The notes beneath the pieces are model-generated. The model had not been told where the DNA came from. It searched no databases and saw nothing but the letters and a program-made list of their open reading frames with translations. From contig QHTX01000128.1 of the NCBI GenBank assembly GCA_003220975.1, forward strand, positions 1 to 27,685: 27,685 nt of DNA, in the 5' to 3' direction. The position numbers were made by a program, and so were the translations under genes. Below, piece by piece: positions 8,226-16,610 of this stretch (positions within the stretch are counted from its first letter, which is position 1; each line of letters begins with the position of its first letter). The DNA comes from Gemmatimonadota bacterium. Its GTDB lineage: Bacteria > Gemmatimonadota > Gemmatimonadetes > Gemmatimonadales > GWC2-71-9.

Positions 8226-9418
8226 GCCCGGATCTCCCCCAGGAAGGACGTCCCCGCGGCGAGCGGCGCCACGCCGAAGTACTCGGCCACGGTGGCGCCC
8301 ATGTCGGCGAAGCTGCGCCGCTCCCCCAACGCCCGCGGTCGCACGCGGGGGCCCAGCGCGAGGATCGGCACCGCCTCCCGCGAGTGGTCCGTGGAGGGGG
8401 TGGTCGGGTCGTTGCCGTGGTCGGCCGTGATGATGATGAGGTCGTCTCCCCGCACGCGGGCCTCGAGCCGCGGAATCCAGGCGTCCAGCTCTTTCAATCC
8501 CTCATGAAACCCCGGGACGTCGTTCCGGTGCCCCCACGTCTGGTCGAACTCGATCACGTTCACGAAGATGAACCCCGTCCCGGTGTCGGCGAGCGCCCGC
8601 TCGATCAGCCGGTACGCGTCCCCGTTGGTCGGCGTGTGCTCGCTCGCGATGTTCCGGCCGGCGAACAGGTCGTCGACCTTCCCGATCCCCACCCGCGGCA
8701 CCCCCGCCGCCGCCAGCCGGTCCAGCAGCGTGGTCCCCACGGGCTCGAGCGAGAAGTCCTTGCGCTGCGCCGTGCGCCGGTACGCCCCCGGCGTCCCGGT
8801 GAACGGCCGCGCGATCACCCGGCTCACCGCGTGCTCGCCCACCAGCATGTCGCGCGCGATGCCGCACGCCCGGTACAGCTCCGCCAGCGGCACGGTCTCC
8901 TCGTGCGCGGCCACCTGGAAGACCGAGTCCGCCGACGTGTAGACGATCCACTTGCCGGTCCGCTGGTGCGCCTCGCCGAGCTCCGCGATGATCGCCGTCC
9001 CCGAGGCGGCCTTGTTGCCCAACCAGCCACGGCCGGTGCGTCGCGCGAACTCGTCCAGGAGCGACGTCGGGAAGCCGTTCGGGTACGTGCGAAACGGGCG
9101 CTCGAGCAGCACCCCGCAGATCTCCCAATGCCCGGTGGTCGAGTCCTTCCCCTGCGACTGGGGGAACGCGATGCCGTAGGCCGCCGCCGGCCCGGCCCCG
9201 GGCTCGCGCCCGGGGTCGGAACGACTGACGCCGGGCGCCAGCCCGGCGATGGGCCTGCACCACCCCAGCCCCAGCCGCTCGAGGTTGGGGAGCCGCAGTC
9301 CCCCGACCGCGCGCGCCACGTTGCCGAGCGTGTCACTCCCCGCGTCGCCGTAGGCGGCGGTGTCCGGCGCCGGGCCGATCCCCACGCCGTCGAGTACGAT
9401 GATGGCGGCCCGCTTCAA
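8222..9418 (-). CDS. deoB: Phosphopentomutase
   Basis: Interconverts (deoxy)ribose-1-phosphate and (deoxy)ribose-5-phosphate; a manganese enzyme of the alkaline-phosphatase superfamily. It opens MKRAAIIVLDGVGIGPAPD with metal ligand D10 and contains GSDTLGN. The phosphorylated-threonine loop is GKDSTTGHWEI (90-100), and the second metal site is TADHGNDPTTPSTDHSRE. The 398-residue length is normal. The start is TTG at 9418, sharing TTGA with the alr stop; no better start fits the conserved N-terminus. Residues about 61-79 (APGVSRSDPGREPGAG and following) are an insertion encoded by GC palindromes, just before the active-site loop. The family normally runs directly from this strand to the GKD loop through a short linker. 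Confidence 0.95.
   Translation of the reverse strand: MKRAAIIVLDGVGIGPAPDTAAYGDAGSDTLGNVARAVGGLRLPNLERLGLGWCRPIAGLAPGVSRSDPGREPGAGPAAAYGIAFPQSQGKDSTTGHWEICGVLLERPFRTYPNGFPTSLLDEFARRTGRGWLGNKAASGTAIIAELGEAHQRTGKWIVYTSADSVFQVAAHEETVPLAELYRACGIARDMLVGEHAVSRVIARPFTGTPGAYRRTAQRKDFSLEPVGTTLLDRLAAAGVPRVGIGKVDDLFAGRNIASEHTPTNGDAYRLIERALADTGTGFIFVNVIEFDQTWGHRNDVPGFHEGLKELDAWIPRLEARVRGDDLIIITADHGNDPTTPSTDHSREAVPILALGPRVRPRALGERRSFADMGATVAEYFGVAPLAAGTSFLGEIRA
9196..9247. repeat. Pair of GC palindromes inserted in frame in deoB
   Basis: Type A, CCCCGGGC-TCGC-GCCCGGGG, at 9196-9215, identical to the copy in mtaB. Type B, GCCGGGC-GCCA-GCCCGGC, at 9230-9247. Compared with the mtaB copy, the outer pair of type B is changed on both arms (C to G and G to C), so the stem is kept. 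Read in frame, the pair contributes the peptide SDPGREPG. Confidence 0.85.
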
Positions 9419-10500
9419 TCGTAGATCCGCGGCAGCCGCGGCCCGAGCGACGTCAACACCGCGCGCTGCAGCTCGTCGCTCCAGCCGGCGAATTCCTCCA
9501 GCGTGATGCGGTCCCCGCCCGCCGCGCCGATCAGCGTCGCCACGTCCCCGACCTGGACCGGATGCTCGCCCGTCTCGACCATCGTCATGTCCATCGTGAC
9601 CGCGCCGATGATGGGGTGGCGCCGGCCGCGCAGCAGCACCGACCCCCGCCCCGAGAGGCCGAGCGAGCGGCGCAGCCCGTCCGCGTAGCCGATGCCAAGG
9701 GTCGCGACCGTGGTGGGCCCGGCCGCACGCCATGCGGCGTTGTAGCTCACGCTCTCCCCCGCCGCGACGCGCCGCACCGCGAGCACGCGGGCACGCACGC
9801 TCACGACCGGCCGCGGCTCCGGGAACCCCGCCCCCGGCGAGCCGCCGTACAGGAACACGCCGGGCCGCACCAGGTCGAACGCGAACTGACGGCCCGACAG
9901 CGCGGCCGCGCTGTTCGCCACGTGCAGCAGCGCCGGCCGGCGCACGAGCTGGGCGACTGCCCGCTCGAATCGCTCGAGCTGCTGCTCGGCCGTGCCGTCG
10001 CGCCGATCGGCCGAGTGGAACTGCGTGTAGCAGCCCTCCAGCTGCGGCGTGTCGGCGGCGGCGCGGACCTGGTCGATCTCGTCCCAGCGCACGCCTGAGC
10101 GCCCCATCCCGGTGTCGATCTCCAGGTGAAACGCGCGCTCGCCGCGCGCCGCCCACTCGCGGATCGCCGCCGCGTCGCCCAGCACCGGCGTGAGGCGGAA
10201 CTGCTCGACCTCGGGGAACAGCGCGGGCTGCCCGGGCATGAATACGACGACGGGCCGGGCGATCCCGGCGGCGCGGAGCTCGGCGCCCTCTTCGACCGTC
10301 GCGACCCCGTACCCCCAGGGATCGAGCGCCTCGAGGGCCTTAGACACGGCGACGGCTCCCACCCCGTAGGCGTCGGCCTTCACCACCGGGAGGAGCCGTG
10401 TGCCGGCGACCCGTGCCACCGTGCGGGCGTTCTCGATGACGGCGGCGAGGTCCACCTCGACCCAAGCGCGCTGATCGCGCCCGCGCACTGACACGCTCAC
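9415..10500 (-). CDS. alr: Alanine racemase
   Basis: PLP enzyme that makes D-alanine for peptidoglycan. From the GTG at 10500 it has 361 residues, the usual size. The PLP lysine is K41 in LLPVVKADAYGVG. The catalytic tyrosine segment is LGIGYADGLRRSLG, and METGEHPVQVGDVATLIG near the C-terminus is also typical. Two further in-frame GTG codons (10494, 10488) are possible starts, and a GTG at 10542 lies inside the promoter, so it is unlikely. No Shine-Dalgarno sequence is visible, and the -10 box ends only 10 bases upstream, pointing to a leaderless message. It is the first gene of the long minus-strand run, so its promoter probably serves all of alr through fbp. Confidence 0.95.
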   Translation of the reverse strand: MSVSVRGRDQRAWVEVDLAAVIENARTVARVAGTRLLPVVKADAYGVGAVAVSKALEALDPWGYGVATVEEGAELRAAGIARPVVVFMPGQPALFPEVEQFRLTPVLGDAAAIREWAARGERAFHLEIDTGMGRSGVRWDEIDQVRAAADTPQLEGCYTQFHSADRRDGTAEQQLERFERAVAQLVRRPALLHVANSAAALSGRQFAFDLVRPGVFLYGGSPGAGFPEPRPVVSVRARVLAVRRVAAGESVSYNAAWRAAGPTTVATLGIGYADGLRRSLGLSGRGSVLLRGRRHPIIGAVTMDMTMVETGEHPVQVGDVATLIGAAGGDRITLEEFAGWSDELQRAVLTSLGPRLPRIYD

Positions 10501-10510
10501 AGGCGCGCGT

Positions 10511-10539
10511 ATGATATCCCGCGGGCGGGCTAAAGGCAA
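10511..10539 (-). promoter_or_regulatory. Sigma70-type promoter for the alr-fbp operon
   Basis: In the minus-strand sense: TTGCCT (10539-10534), a 17-bp spacer, then TATCAT (10516-10511). This is 4/6 and 5/6 matches to the consensus. Initiation about 7 bases downstream would fall 3-4 bases before the GTG at 10500. It lies in the gap between divergent alr and mazG. Confidence 0.7.
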
Positions 10540-10579
10540 CACGAAAAAGGGGTTGGACGGGCGCAGTCTGGTGCGATGA

Positions 10580-10660
10580 CCCGGGCTGAGAGCCCGGGCT
10601 CGGCGCTGAGTGCGTCCTGTAAGGACGCACCGGAGGCCGAGCGCGCCCTCTCAGGGCGCG
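10580..10660. repeat. Array of three regularly spaced 8-3-8 hairpins
   Basis: Perfect 19-nt stem-loops with 8-bp arms and 3-base loops start at 10580 (CCCGGGCT-GAG-AGCCCGGG), 10611 (TGCGTCCT-GTA-AGGACGCA) and 10642 (CGCGCCCT-CTC-AGGGCGCG). The start-to-start distance is exactly 31 both times, with 12-nt spacers. GCTCGGC and GCCGAGC in the flanks could form an outer stem around the middle hairpin. It lies between the alr promoter and mazG. It could be an extragenic palindromic element, a leader structure for mazG, or a transcriptional insulator. Confidence 0.8.
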
Positions 10661-10675
10661 GATTATCGTTGAGGC

Positions 10676-11452
10676 ATGGCCAGGAAACCGTCTTCACCGT
10701 CCACTCCGGGCGACCCCGCCCTCGGCCGCGCGCTCGCGCTGGTGCGCGACCTGAGAGCCCGCTGCCCGTGGGACCATGCCCAGACCCGCGACACCCTTCG
10801 CCCTTATCTGGTCGAGGAAGCGCTCGAGCTCGATCAGGCCCTGCGCCGCGGCGAGCCGGCCGAGCTGCGCGACGAGCTGGGCGATTTGTTGCTCCACCTC
10901 GCGTTCCAGATCGTGATCGGAGAGGAGCGGCACGAGCTGGACGCGGAGGCCGTGACGCGGGCGCTTGAGGAGAAGATGTGGCGGCGCCATCCGCACCTGT
11001 TCGCTGACTCAAAGACGCCGGATCACGAGGGGTGGGAGCGGGTGAAAAAGAGGGAGCGGGGAGCGGGGAGCAGGACGCTCCGGGGGTTGCCGGACACGTT
11101 GCCGCCACTCCTGATGGCCTACCGGCTGCAGGAGCGCGCGGCGGGGGTCGGGTTCGATTGGCCGGATGCGAAGGGACCGCTCCAGAAGGTGAAGGAGGAG
11201 CTCGCAGAACTCGAAGCGGAAACAGGAAGCGGGAAGCGGGAAAGGTTAGAGGATGAGGTCGGCGACCTGTTGTTCGCCATCGTGAATCTCGCGCGCAAGC
11301 TCGCGATCGACCCGCGCGCGGCCCTCGAGCGCGCCAACGACAAGTTCCAACGGCGCTTCGAGGCAGTGGAGCAGCTGGCGGAGGCCCGGGGCCTGGAGCT
11401 GGGACGGGCGAGTCTGGAGGAGCTGGACCAGATGTGGGACGAGGTGAAGGCC

Positions 11453-11464
<12 letters not shown>
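10676..11464 (+). CDS. mazG: Nucleoside triphosphate pyrophosphohydrolase MazG
   Basis: Hydrolyses NTPs and dNTPs to monophosphates and pyrophosphate, acting as a house-cleaning enzyme. At 262 residues it is the tandem two-domain type. Domain 1 has CPWDHAQTRDTLRPYLVEEALEL (30-52) and DELGDLLLH (66-74). Domain 2 has VGFDWPD, EELAELE (174-180) and DEVGDLLF (193-200), with NDKFQRRF near 221-228. The EExxE and ExxD metal ligands appear present. KRERGAGS (125-132) in the linker and ETGSGKRER (182-190) between two helices of domain 2 are each encoded by 7-bp repeats. The ATG at 10676 has only a weak upstream GAGG. The last 12 bp overlap the convergent asnS gene. Confidence 0.95.
11052..11072 (+). 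repeat. Period-7 tandem array in mazG (first)
   Basis: Three units GGGAGCG, GGGAGCG, GGGAGCA, then a partial GGAC. Read in frame as RERGAGS in the linker between the two MazG domains, the same peptide as in ComEC. Confidence 0.85.
11211..11245 (+). repeat. Period-7 tandem array in mazG (second)
   Basis: Units GGAAACA, GGAAGCG, GGAAGCG and GGAAAGG from 11218, preceded by a degenerate TCGAAGC. Read in frame as ETGSGKRER inside domain 2, at a helix-helix loop. The unit differs by one base from the first mazG array. Confidence 0.8.
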
Positions 11465-12739
<1,275 letters not shown>

Positions 12740-12754
<15 letters not shown>

Positions 12755-13888
12755 AGGCGCGGCATACTAGTGGCGGCCTTCGGGGCTGTCAACGCAACGG
12801 CGTGCGCCACGACCTACGTGCCGCCCGCGAAGCTCGGCCCCCCGCGTCAGGAGACCGCGTGGCCCGCCTACCTCGGCACGCCGCGCCACGACGCCGCCGC
12901 CGCCGAGTCGCTCAACGCGGATCCGCGGCCGCTCTGGACCGTCGACGTGGGCCGCGCGGTGCGTGGCAGTCCCGCACTCGGCGAGACGGTGCTGGCCGTC
13001 GGCACCGTGGAGCGCGTGGTGGCGCTCGTGGAGCTTGCGACGGGTCAGGCGCTGTGGCGCACCCGCCTGAGCGGGACGATCAGCGGCGGACCCCTGCTCG
13101 AAGGGGATCGCCTCTACGTCGCCACGGAAGCCTCGCCGGACGCGAAGATCTACGCGCTGCGCCTGCGCGACGGGCAACCGATCTGGAGCACGCGCACCGA
13201 GAGCGTGGTGGCACCGCTGGCGCTCGAGGGCGACACGCTCTACGCCGCGACGGAGACGGGCGAGGTGCTGCGCCTCGAGACCGCCGGGGGGCGTGTGACG
13301 TGGCGCCGTCGGCTGCCGGGGGGAGGCGCCGCCCGCGCCGGCCCCGTCCCGGCGGCTGGCGGGCTGGTCGTCGCGACCACGGCCGACACGCTGTACCTGC
13401 TCGACCGTGCCACTGGCGAGATCCGCTCGCGGCTCCCCACGCCCGGCGCGGTGCTCGCCACGCCCGCCTTCGACGGCCGGCGGCTCTATCTCGGCACCAC
13501 CGACGGGCATCTGGTCGCCGTGGATCTCCCCGGCCTGACCGTCGCGTGGGACCTCACGACGGGCGACGCCGTGTACGGCGCCCCGGCGGTGGCACGGGAC
13601 ACGGTGTACGCTCTGGCGCGCAACGGCACCCTGTGGATCGTGCCCGTGGACGGTCCGGCGCGGGCGCGCTCGTTCGCGCTCGATCTGACCGCCACGGCGG
13701 GGCCGATGCCGATCGCCTCCGGGGTGCTGGTCGCGAGCGTGAGCGGGGACGTGGTGCTCGTGGACCGCGCCACCGGCGCCGCGCGGTGGCGCGTGCAGCT
13801 CGACGGCCCGATCGAGCAGCCGCCGCTGGTGCGCGACCGCCAGCTGGTCGTCATCGCCGGGCGCGGCGATATTCACGCGTATCGCTGA
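12740..13888 (+). CDS. PQQ-repeat beta-propeller lipoprotein (BamB-like)
   Basis: A 382-residue secreted protein. The ATG at 12740 gives MKLGHRRGILVAAFGAVNATAC, a lipoprotein-like signal with the modified cysteine at 22. The remainder is built from repeated WxxxVG/LxxGxxLWRTRL blades (for example LVELATGQALWRTRL, LRDGQPIWSTRTE, LLDRATGEIRSRL, LVDRATGAARWRVQL). These are PQQ-like propeller blades as in BamB. A role in outer-membrane protein assembly is possible, but the same fold serves many functions and no other BAM gene is near. The start overlaps the first 15 bp of divergent asnS. A later start would lose the signal peptide. The following gene overlaps as TGATG. Confidence 0.82.
12764..12792 (-). 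promoter_or_regulatory. Sigma70-type promoter for asnS
   Basis: In the minus-strand sense: TTGACA (12792-12787, 6/6), a 17-bp spacer, then TAGTAT (12769-12764, 4/6). The -10 box is followed by nine bases and the asnS ATG, so the transcript would have almost no leader. The promoter lies inside the signal-peptide codons of the divergent lipoprotein gene. Confidence 0.75.
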
Positions 13889-14394
13889 TGCGCTCGATCC
13901 GCCCGCTCGTCGCCCTCGTCCTGCTCGTCCCGGCCCTGCTGCCGGCGCAGCAAGACAGCGCCGGCCGACGGCTCGACGGCACGGCGCGCGAAGGGCACCG
14001 GTCCGCGCTGGTGCACTACGGGAAGTGGGTCGCCGCCGCGGGCGTGGCGACGCTCATCGCGCTGGGCGCGCACGAGCACGCGAGCTCGAACCGCGAGTGG
14101 AATGCGCTGCTCGCGGTGTGCCGCGCCAACAACGCCGACTGCGTCCTCGGCACCGACGGGCGCTACGCGAACCCGGCGGCGGAGCAGCTGTACCAGTCGT
14201 CGCTCTTCTTCGATCGCCGGGCGCGCGCCCGCCTGCTCGGGGCTCAGGCGGTGCTGCTCGTCGCCGCGGGACTGTTCATCGCGGACCTGCGGCACCAGTC
14301 GGGCGGGCCGGGGAATGTGCCGTTCGCGCCTTTGGAGCTTTCCGCTGATCCCTCGGGAAGCGGGGCGTGGGTGGGAGTGCGGGTCGCGTTCTAA
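13888..14394 (+). CDS. Small membrane protein of unknown function
   Basis: A 168-residue protein with no family I recognise. It starts MRSIRPLVALVLLVPALLPAQQDS, a cleavable signal peptide ending in PAQ. A hydrophobic segment follows near residues 45-60 (KWVAAAGVATLIALGAHEH), and another near 115-130 (GAQAVLLVAAGLFIADL). The loop between them has CRANNADCVLGTDGRY, two cysteines that could pair in the periplasm. The ATG overlaps the stop of the propeller lipoprotein (TGATG), so the two are translated together. The stop codon itself lies in the first unit of a downstream inverted repeat. Confidence 0.78.
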   Translation: MRSIRPLVALVLLVPALLPAQQDSAGRRLDGTAREGHRSALVHYGKWVAAAGVATLIALGAHEHASSNREWNALLAVCRANNADCVLGTDGRYANPAAEQLYQSSLFFDRRARARLLGAQAVLLVAAGLFIADLRHQSGGPGNVPFAPLELSADPSGSGAWVGVRVAF

Positions 14395-14495
14395 CGCGGA
14401 ACGCGGAAGGCGGAACGCGGAACAGACGCGCACGTTTCGATTCGGCGAGCGACCTTTCATTGCTGTTCCGCGTTCCGCGTTCCGACTTCCGCGTT
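14393..14495. terminator. Inverted pair of period-7 arrays between convergent genes (likely bidirectional terminator)
   Basis: Left arm 14393-14423: AACGCGG, AACGCGG, AAGGCGG, AACGCGG. Right arm 14466-14495: CCGCGTT, CCGCGTT, CCGACTT, CCGCGTT. A 16-bp perfect stem (14410-14425 with 14463-14478) encloses a 37-nt loop, and the next outer units can also pair. It lies between the ends of the plus-strand small membrane protein gene and minus-strand recG. There is no clear U tract, so termination is inferred from position and structure. Confidence 0.6.
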
Positions 14496-14505
14496 CTCCC
14501 TTCGG

Positions 14506-16569
14506 TCAGCCGACCCTGAACAGCTCGAAGCCGCGTTCATATCTCGCCACGATCCGCGCCCGATAGGCCGCGTGCTCCGGCGCCGCGAGCGTCGGATCCC
14601 GGGCGATGATCTGGCCCGCCGCCCGGCGCGCGGCCTCGAGCAGCGGTAGGTCGGTGGCGAAGTTCGCGTAGCGCAGCAGGGCGCCGCCCGACTGGCGTGC
14701 GCCCGCGAGCTCGCCCATGCCGCGCTCCTGGAGATCGAGCTCGGCAATCCTGAAGCCGTCGGTCGTCTCGGTGAAGGCCCGGAGCCGCGGCGTGGCCGCG
14801 GCGACGTCGCACAGCAGGATGCAATGGCTCGCGGCGGCGCCGCGGCCCACGCGGCCGCGCAGCTGGTGCAGCTGCGCCAACCCGAACCGCTCCGCGTGCT
14901 CGATCAGCATGACGGTCGCGTTGGGGACGTCGATGCCCACCTCGATCACGCTCGTCGCGACCAGGATGTGGATCGCGCCGTCGCGGAACGCGCGCATCGC
15001 GCCGTCGCGCTCGTCGGGCTTCTGGCGACCGTGCACCAGGCCCACCCGCAGCTCGGGGAACGCGCGGGCGAGGGCCGCGGCCATCGTCGTCGCCGCCTTG
15101 AGATCGGCGCGCTCCGATTCGTCGATCACCGGATAGATCACATACGCCTGCCGTCCTGCCGCGCACTCGGAGCGGATGAATTCGTAGATCTTGGCACGCG
15201 CGCCCTCGGTGCGGAGCGCGGTCTTCACCGTCCCCCGCCCCGGCGGGCGCTCGCGCAGCTCGGTCACGTCGAGGTCGCCGTATAACGTGAGCGCGAGCGA
15301 GCGGGGGATCGGCGTCGCCGTCAGCAGCAGCACGTCGGGGGCGTCCCCCTTCTCGACCAGAGCGGCGCGCTGCTCCACCCCGAACCGATGCTGCTCGTCG
15401 ATCACGACCAGGCCGAGGCGGCGAAACCGGACCGACTCTTGAATCAGGGCGTGCGTCCCGACCACGAGCCGTGACGCGCCGCTCGCGATGCGCTCGCGCG
15501 CGGCGGCCTTCTCCGGCGCGCTGAGCCGGCCGATCAGCAGCTCCGGCCGGAGCGCGAGCGGCTCGAGCAGCCGCGTCAGCGTGGCGCCGTGCTGCTCGGC
15601 GAGCAGCTCCGTCGGCGCCATCATCGCCGCCTGGTAGTCGTTCTCGAGCGCGAGCAGCATCGCGAACAGCGCGACCACCGTCTTCCCCGTTCCCACGTCA
15701 CCCATCAGCAAGCGATGCATCCGGAGCGGCGCGGTCATGTCGTCCGCGATATCGCGCACCGCGCGGCGCTGGTCGCCCGTCAGCTCGAACGGCAGGTGCT
15801 GCTTGAGGCGGGTGGTGAACTCCTTCCTGAGCTCGAAGCGGATTCCCGCACGGGCTCGCTTCGCGAGCGCCCGGGCGCGCGCCTGCACGAGCTGCTGGTC
15901 GAACAGCTCGTCGAAGGCGAGTCGCTGTCGGCCCAGCTCGGCGTCCGCGACGGTGGCCGGCCGGTGCACCGCCGTGAGCGCGCTGCGCAGGTCGGGCACG
16001 CCCACCGCGTCGCTCAGCGCCTGCGGATGCGGGTCGTCGGCGAGCGCGAGCAGCGCGTCGAGATGTTGCTGGATCAGGCTGCGGATCTGGCGGTGGGTGA
16101 GCCCCTCCGTCGCGGGATACACGGGAAGCACCATCCCGCCCTCGGGCCCTTCCTCACCTTCGTCCGCGAGGATCACGAACTCCCGAGGCACGAGCTGGCG
16201 GCCGTGGTAATAGCGCACCGGCCCGGTGGCGAGCAGCAGCTGTCCCTTCTTGATCTGGCGCTCGAGGAACGGCTGGCCGGGCCAGGCACACTCGAGCAGG
16301 CCGCTCGCATCCCGCAGCACCGCGCGGAACACCCGCAGGCCCTTGCGCGTCGGCAGCACGCCCGTGCTCACGACGCGGCCCACGCACGTCACCTCCTCCC
16401 CCACGTGCGCCCGGGCGAGCGGCGTCACCGTGGTCGCATCGAGATAACGGTGGGGCGCGTGATACAACAGGTCGCCGACCGTGCGGATCCCCAGCCGCGC
16501 CAGCGCCTCGGCGCGCTTGGGACCGACGCCCTTTAAGTATTTCACCGAAGTGGCGAGCTGCAGCGTCAC
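14506..16569 (-). CDS. recG: ATP-dependent DNA helicase RecG
   Basis: Branch-migration helicase that remodels stalled replication forks and recombination intermediates. It has 687 residues. The wedge/OB domain is residues 1-180 (KYLKGVGPKRAEALARLGI at 10-28 and DLLYHAPHRYLD). The helicase core has Walker A GDVGTGKT (290-297), the motif II variant DEQHRFGVEQR (391-401), TATPIPRSLALT, VIEVGIDVPNATVM and QLRGRVGRG. The C-terminal TRG-type region includes ERGMGELAGARQSG. GTG start at 16569, preceded by a G- and A-rich stretch made of three 7-bp units that may double as ribosome binding site. It is the last gene of the murD-to-recG run. Confidence 0.96.
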   Translation of the reverse strand: MTLQLATSVKYLKGVGPKRAEALARLGIRTVGDLLYHAPHRYLDATTVTPLARAHVGEEVTCVGRVVSTGVLPTRKGLRVFRAVLRDASGLLECAWPGQPFLERQIKKGQLLLATGPVRYYHGRQLVPREFVILADEGEEGPEGGMVLPVYPATEGLTHRQIRSLIQQHLDALLALADDPHPQALSDAVGVPDLRSALTAVHRPATVADAELGRQRLAFDELFDQQLVQARARALAKRARAGIRFELRKEFTTRLKQHLPFELTGDQRRAVRDIADDMTAPLRMHRLLMGDVGTGKTVVALFAMLLALENDYQAAMMAPTELLAEQHGATLTRLLEPLALRPELLIGRLSAPEKAAARERIASGASRLVVGTHALIQESVRFRRLGLVVIDEQHRFGVEQRAALVEKGDAPDVLLLTATPIPRSLALTLYGDLDVTELRERPPGRGTVKTALRTEGARAKIYEFIRSECAAGRQAYVIYPVIDESERADLKAATTMAAALARAFPELRVGLVHGRQKPDERDGAMRAFRDGAIHILVATSVIEVGIDVPNATVMLIEHAERFGLAQLHQLRGRVGRGAAASHCILLCDVAAATPRLRAFTETTDGFRIAELDLQERGMGELAGARQSGGALLRYANFATDLPLLEAARRAAGQIIARDPTLAAPEHAAYRARIVARYERGFELFRVG

Positions 16570-16572
16570 TCC

Positions 16573-16593
16573 CTTCCCCTTTCCCCCTTCCCC
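16573..16593 (-). repeat. Period-7 array in the recG ribosome-binding region
   Basis: Three units on the plus strand: CTTCCCC, TTTCCCC, CTTCCCC. In the recG sense this gives GGGGAAG-type units ending three bases before the GTG start, so a change in copy number would move or remove the purine-rich ribosome binding region. Confidence 0.7.
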
Positions 16594-16610
16594 GGCCCTT
16601 CACCGGCCTC

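Noticed and set aside
10580..10660. CRISPR array
   Set aside because: The hairpins differ in sequence, are only 19 nt with 12-nt spacers, and no cas gene is present; the pattern is structural, not a direct repeat.
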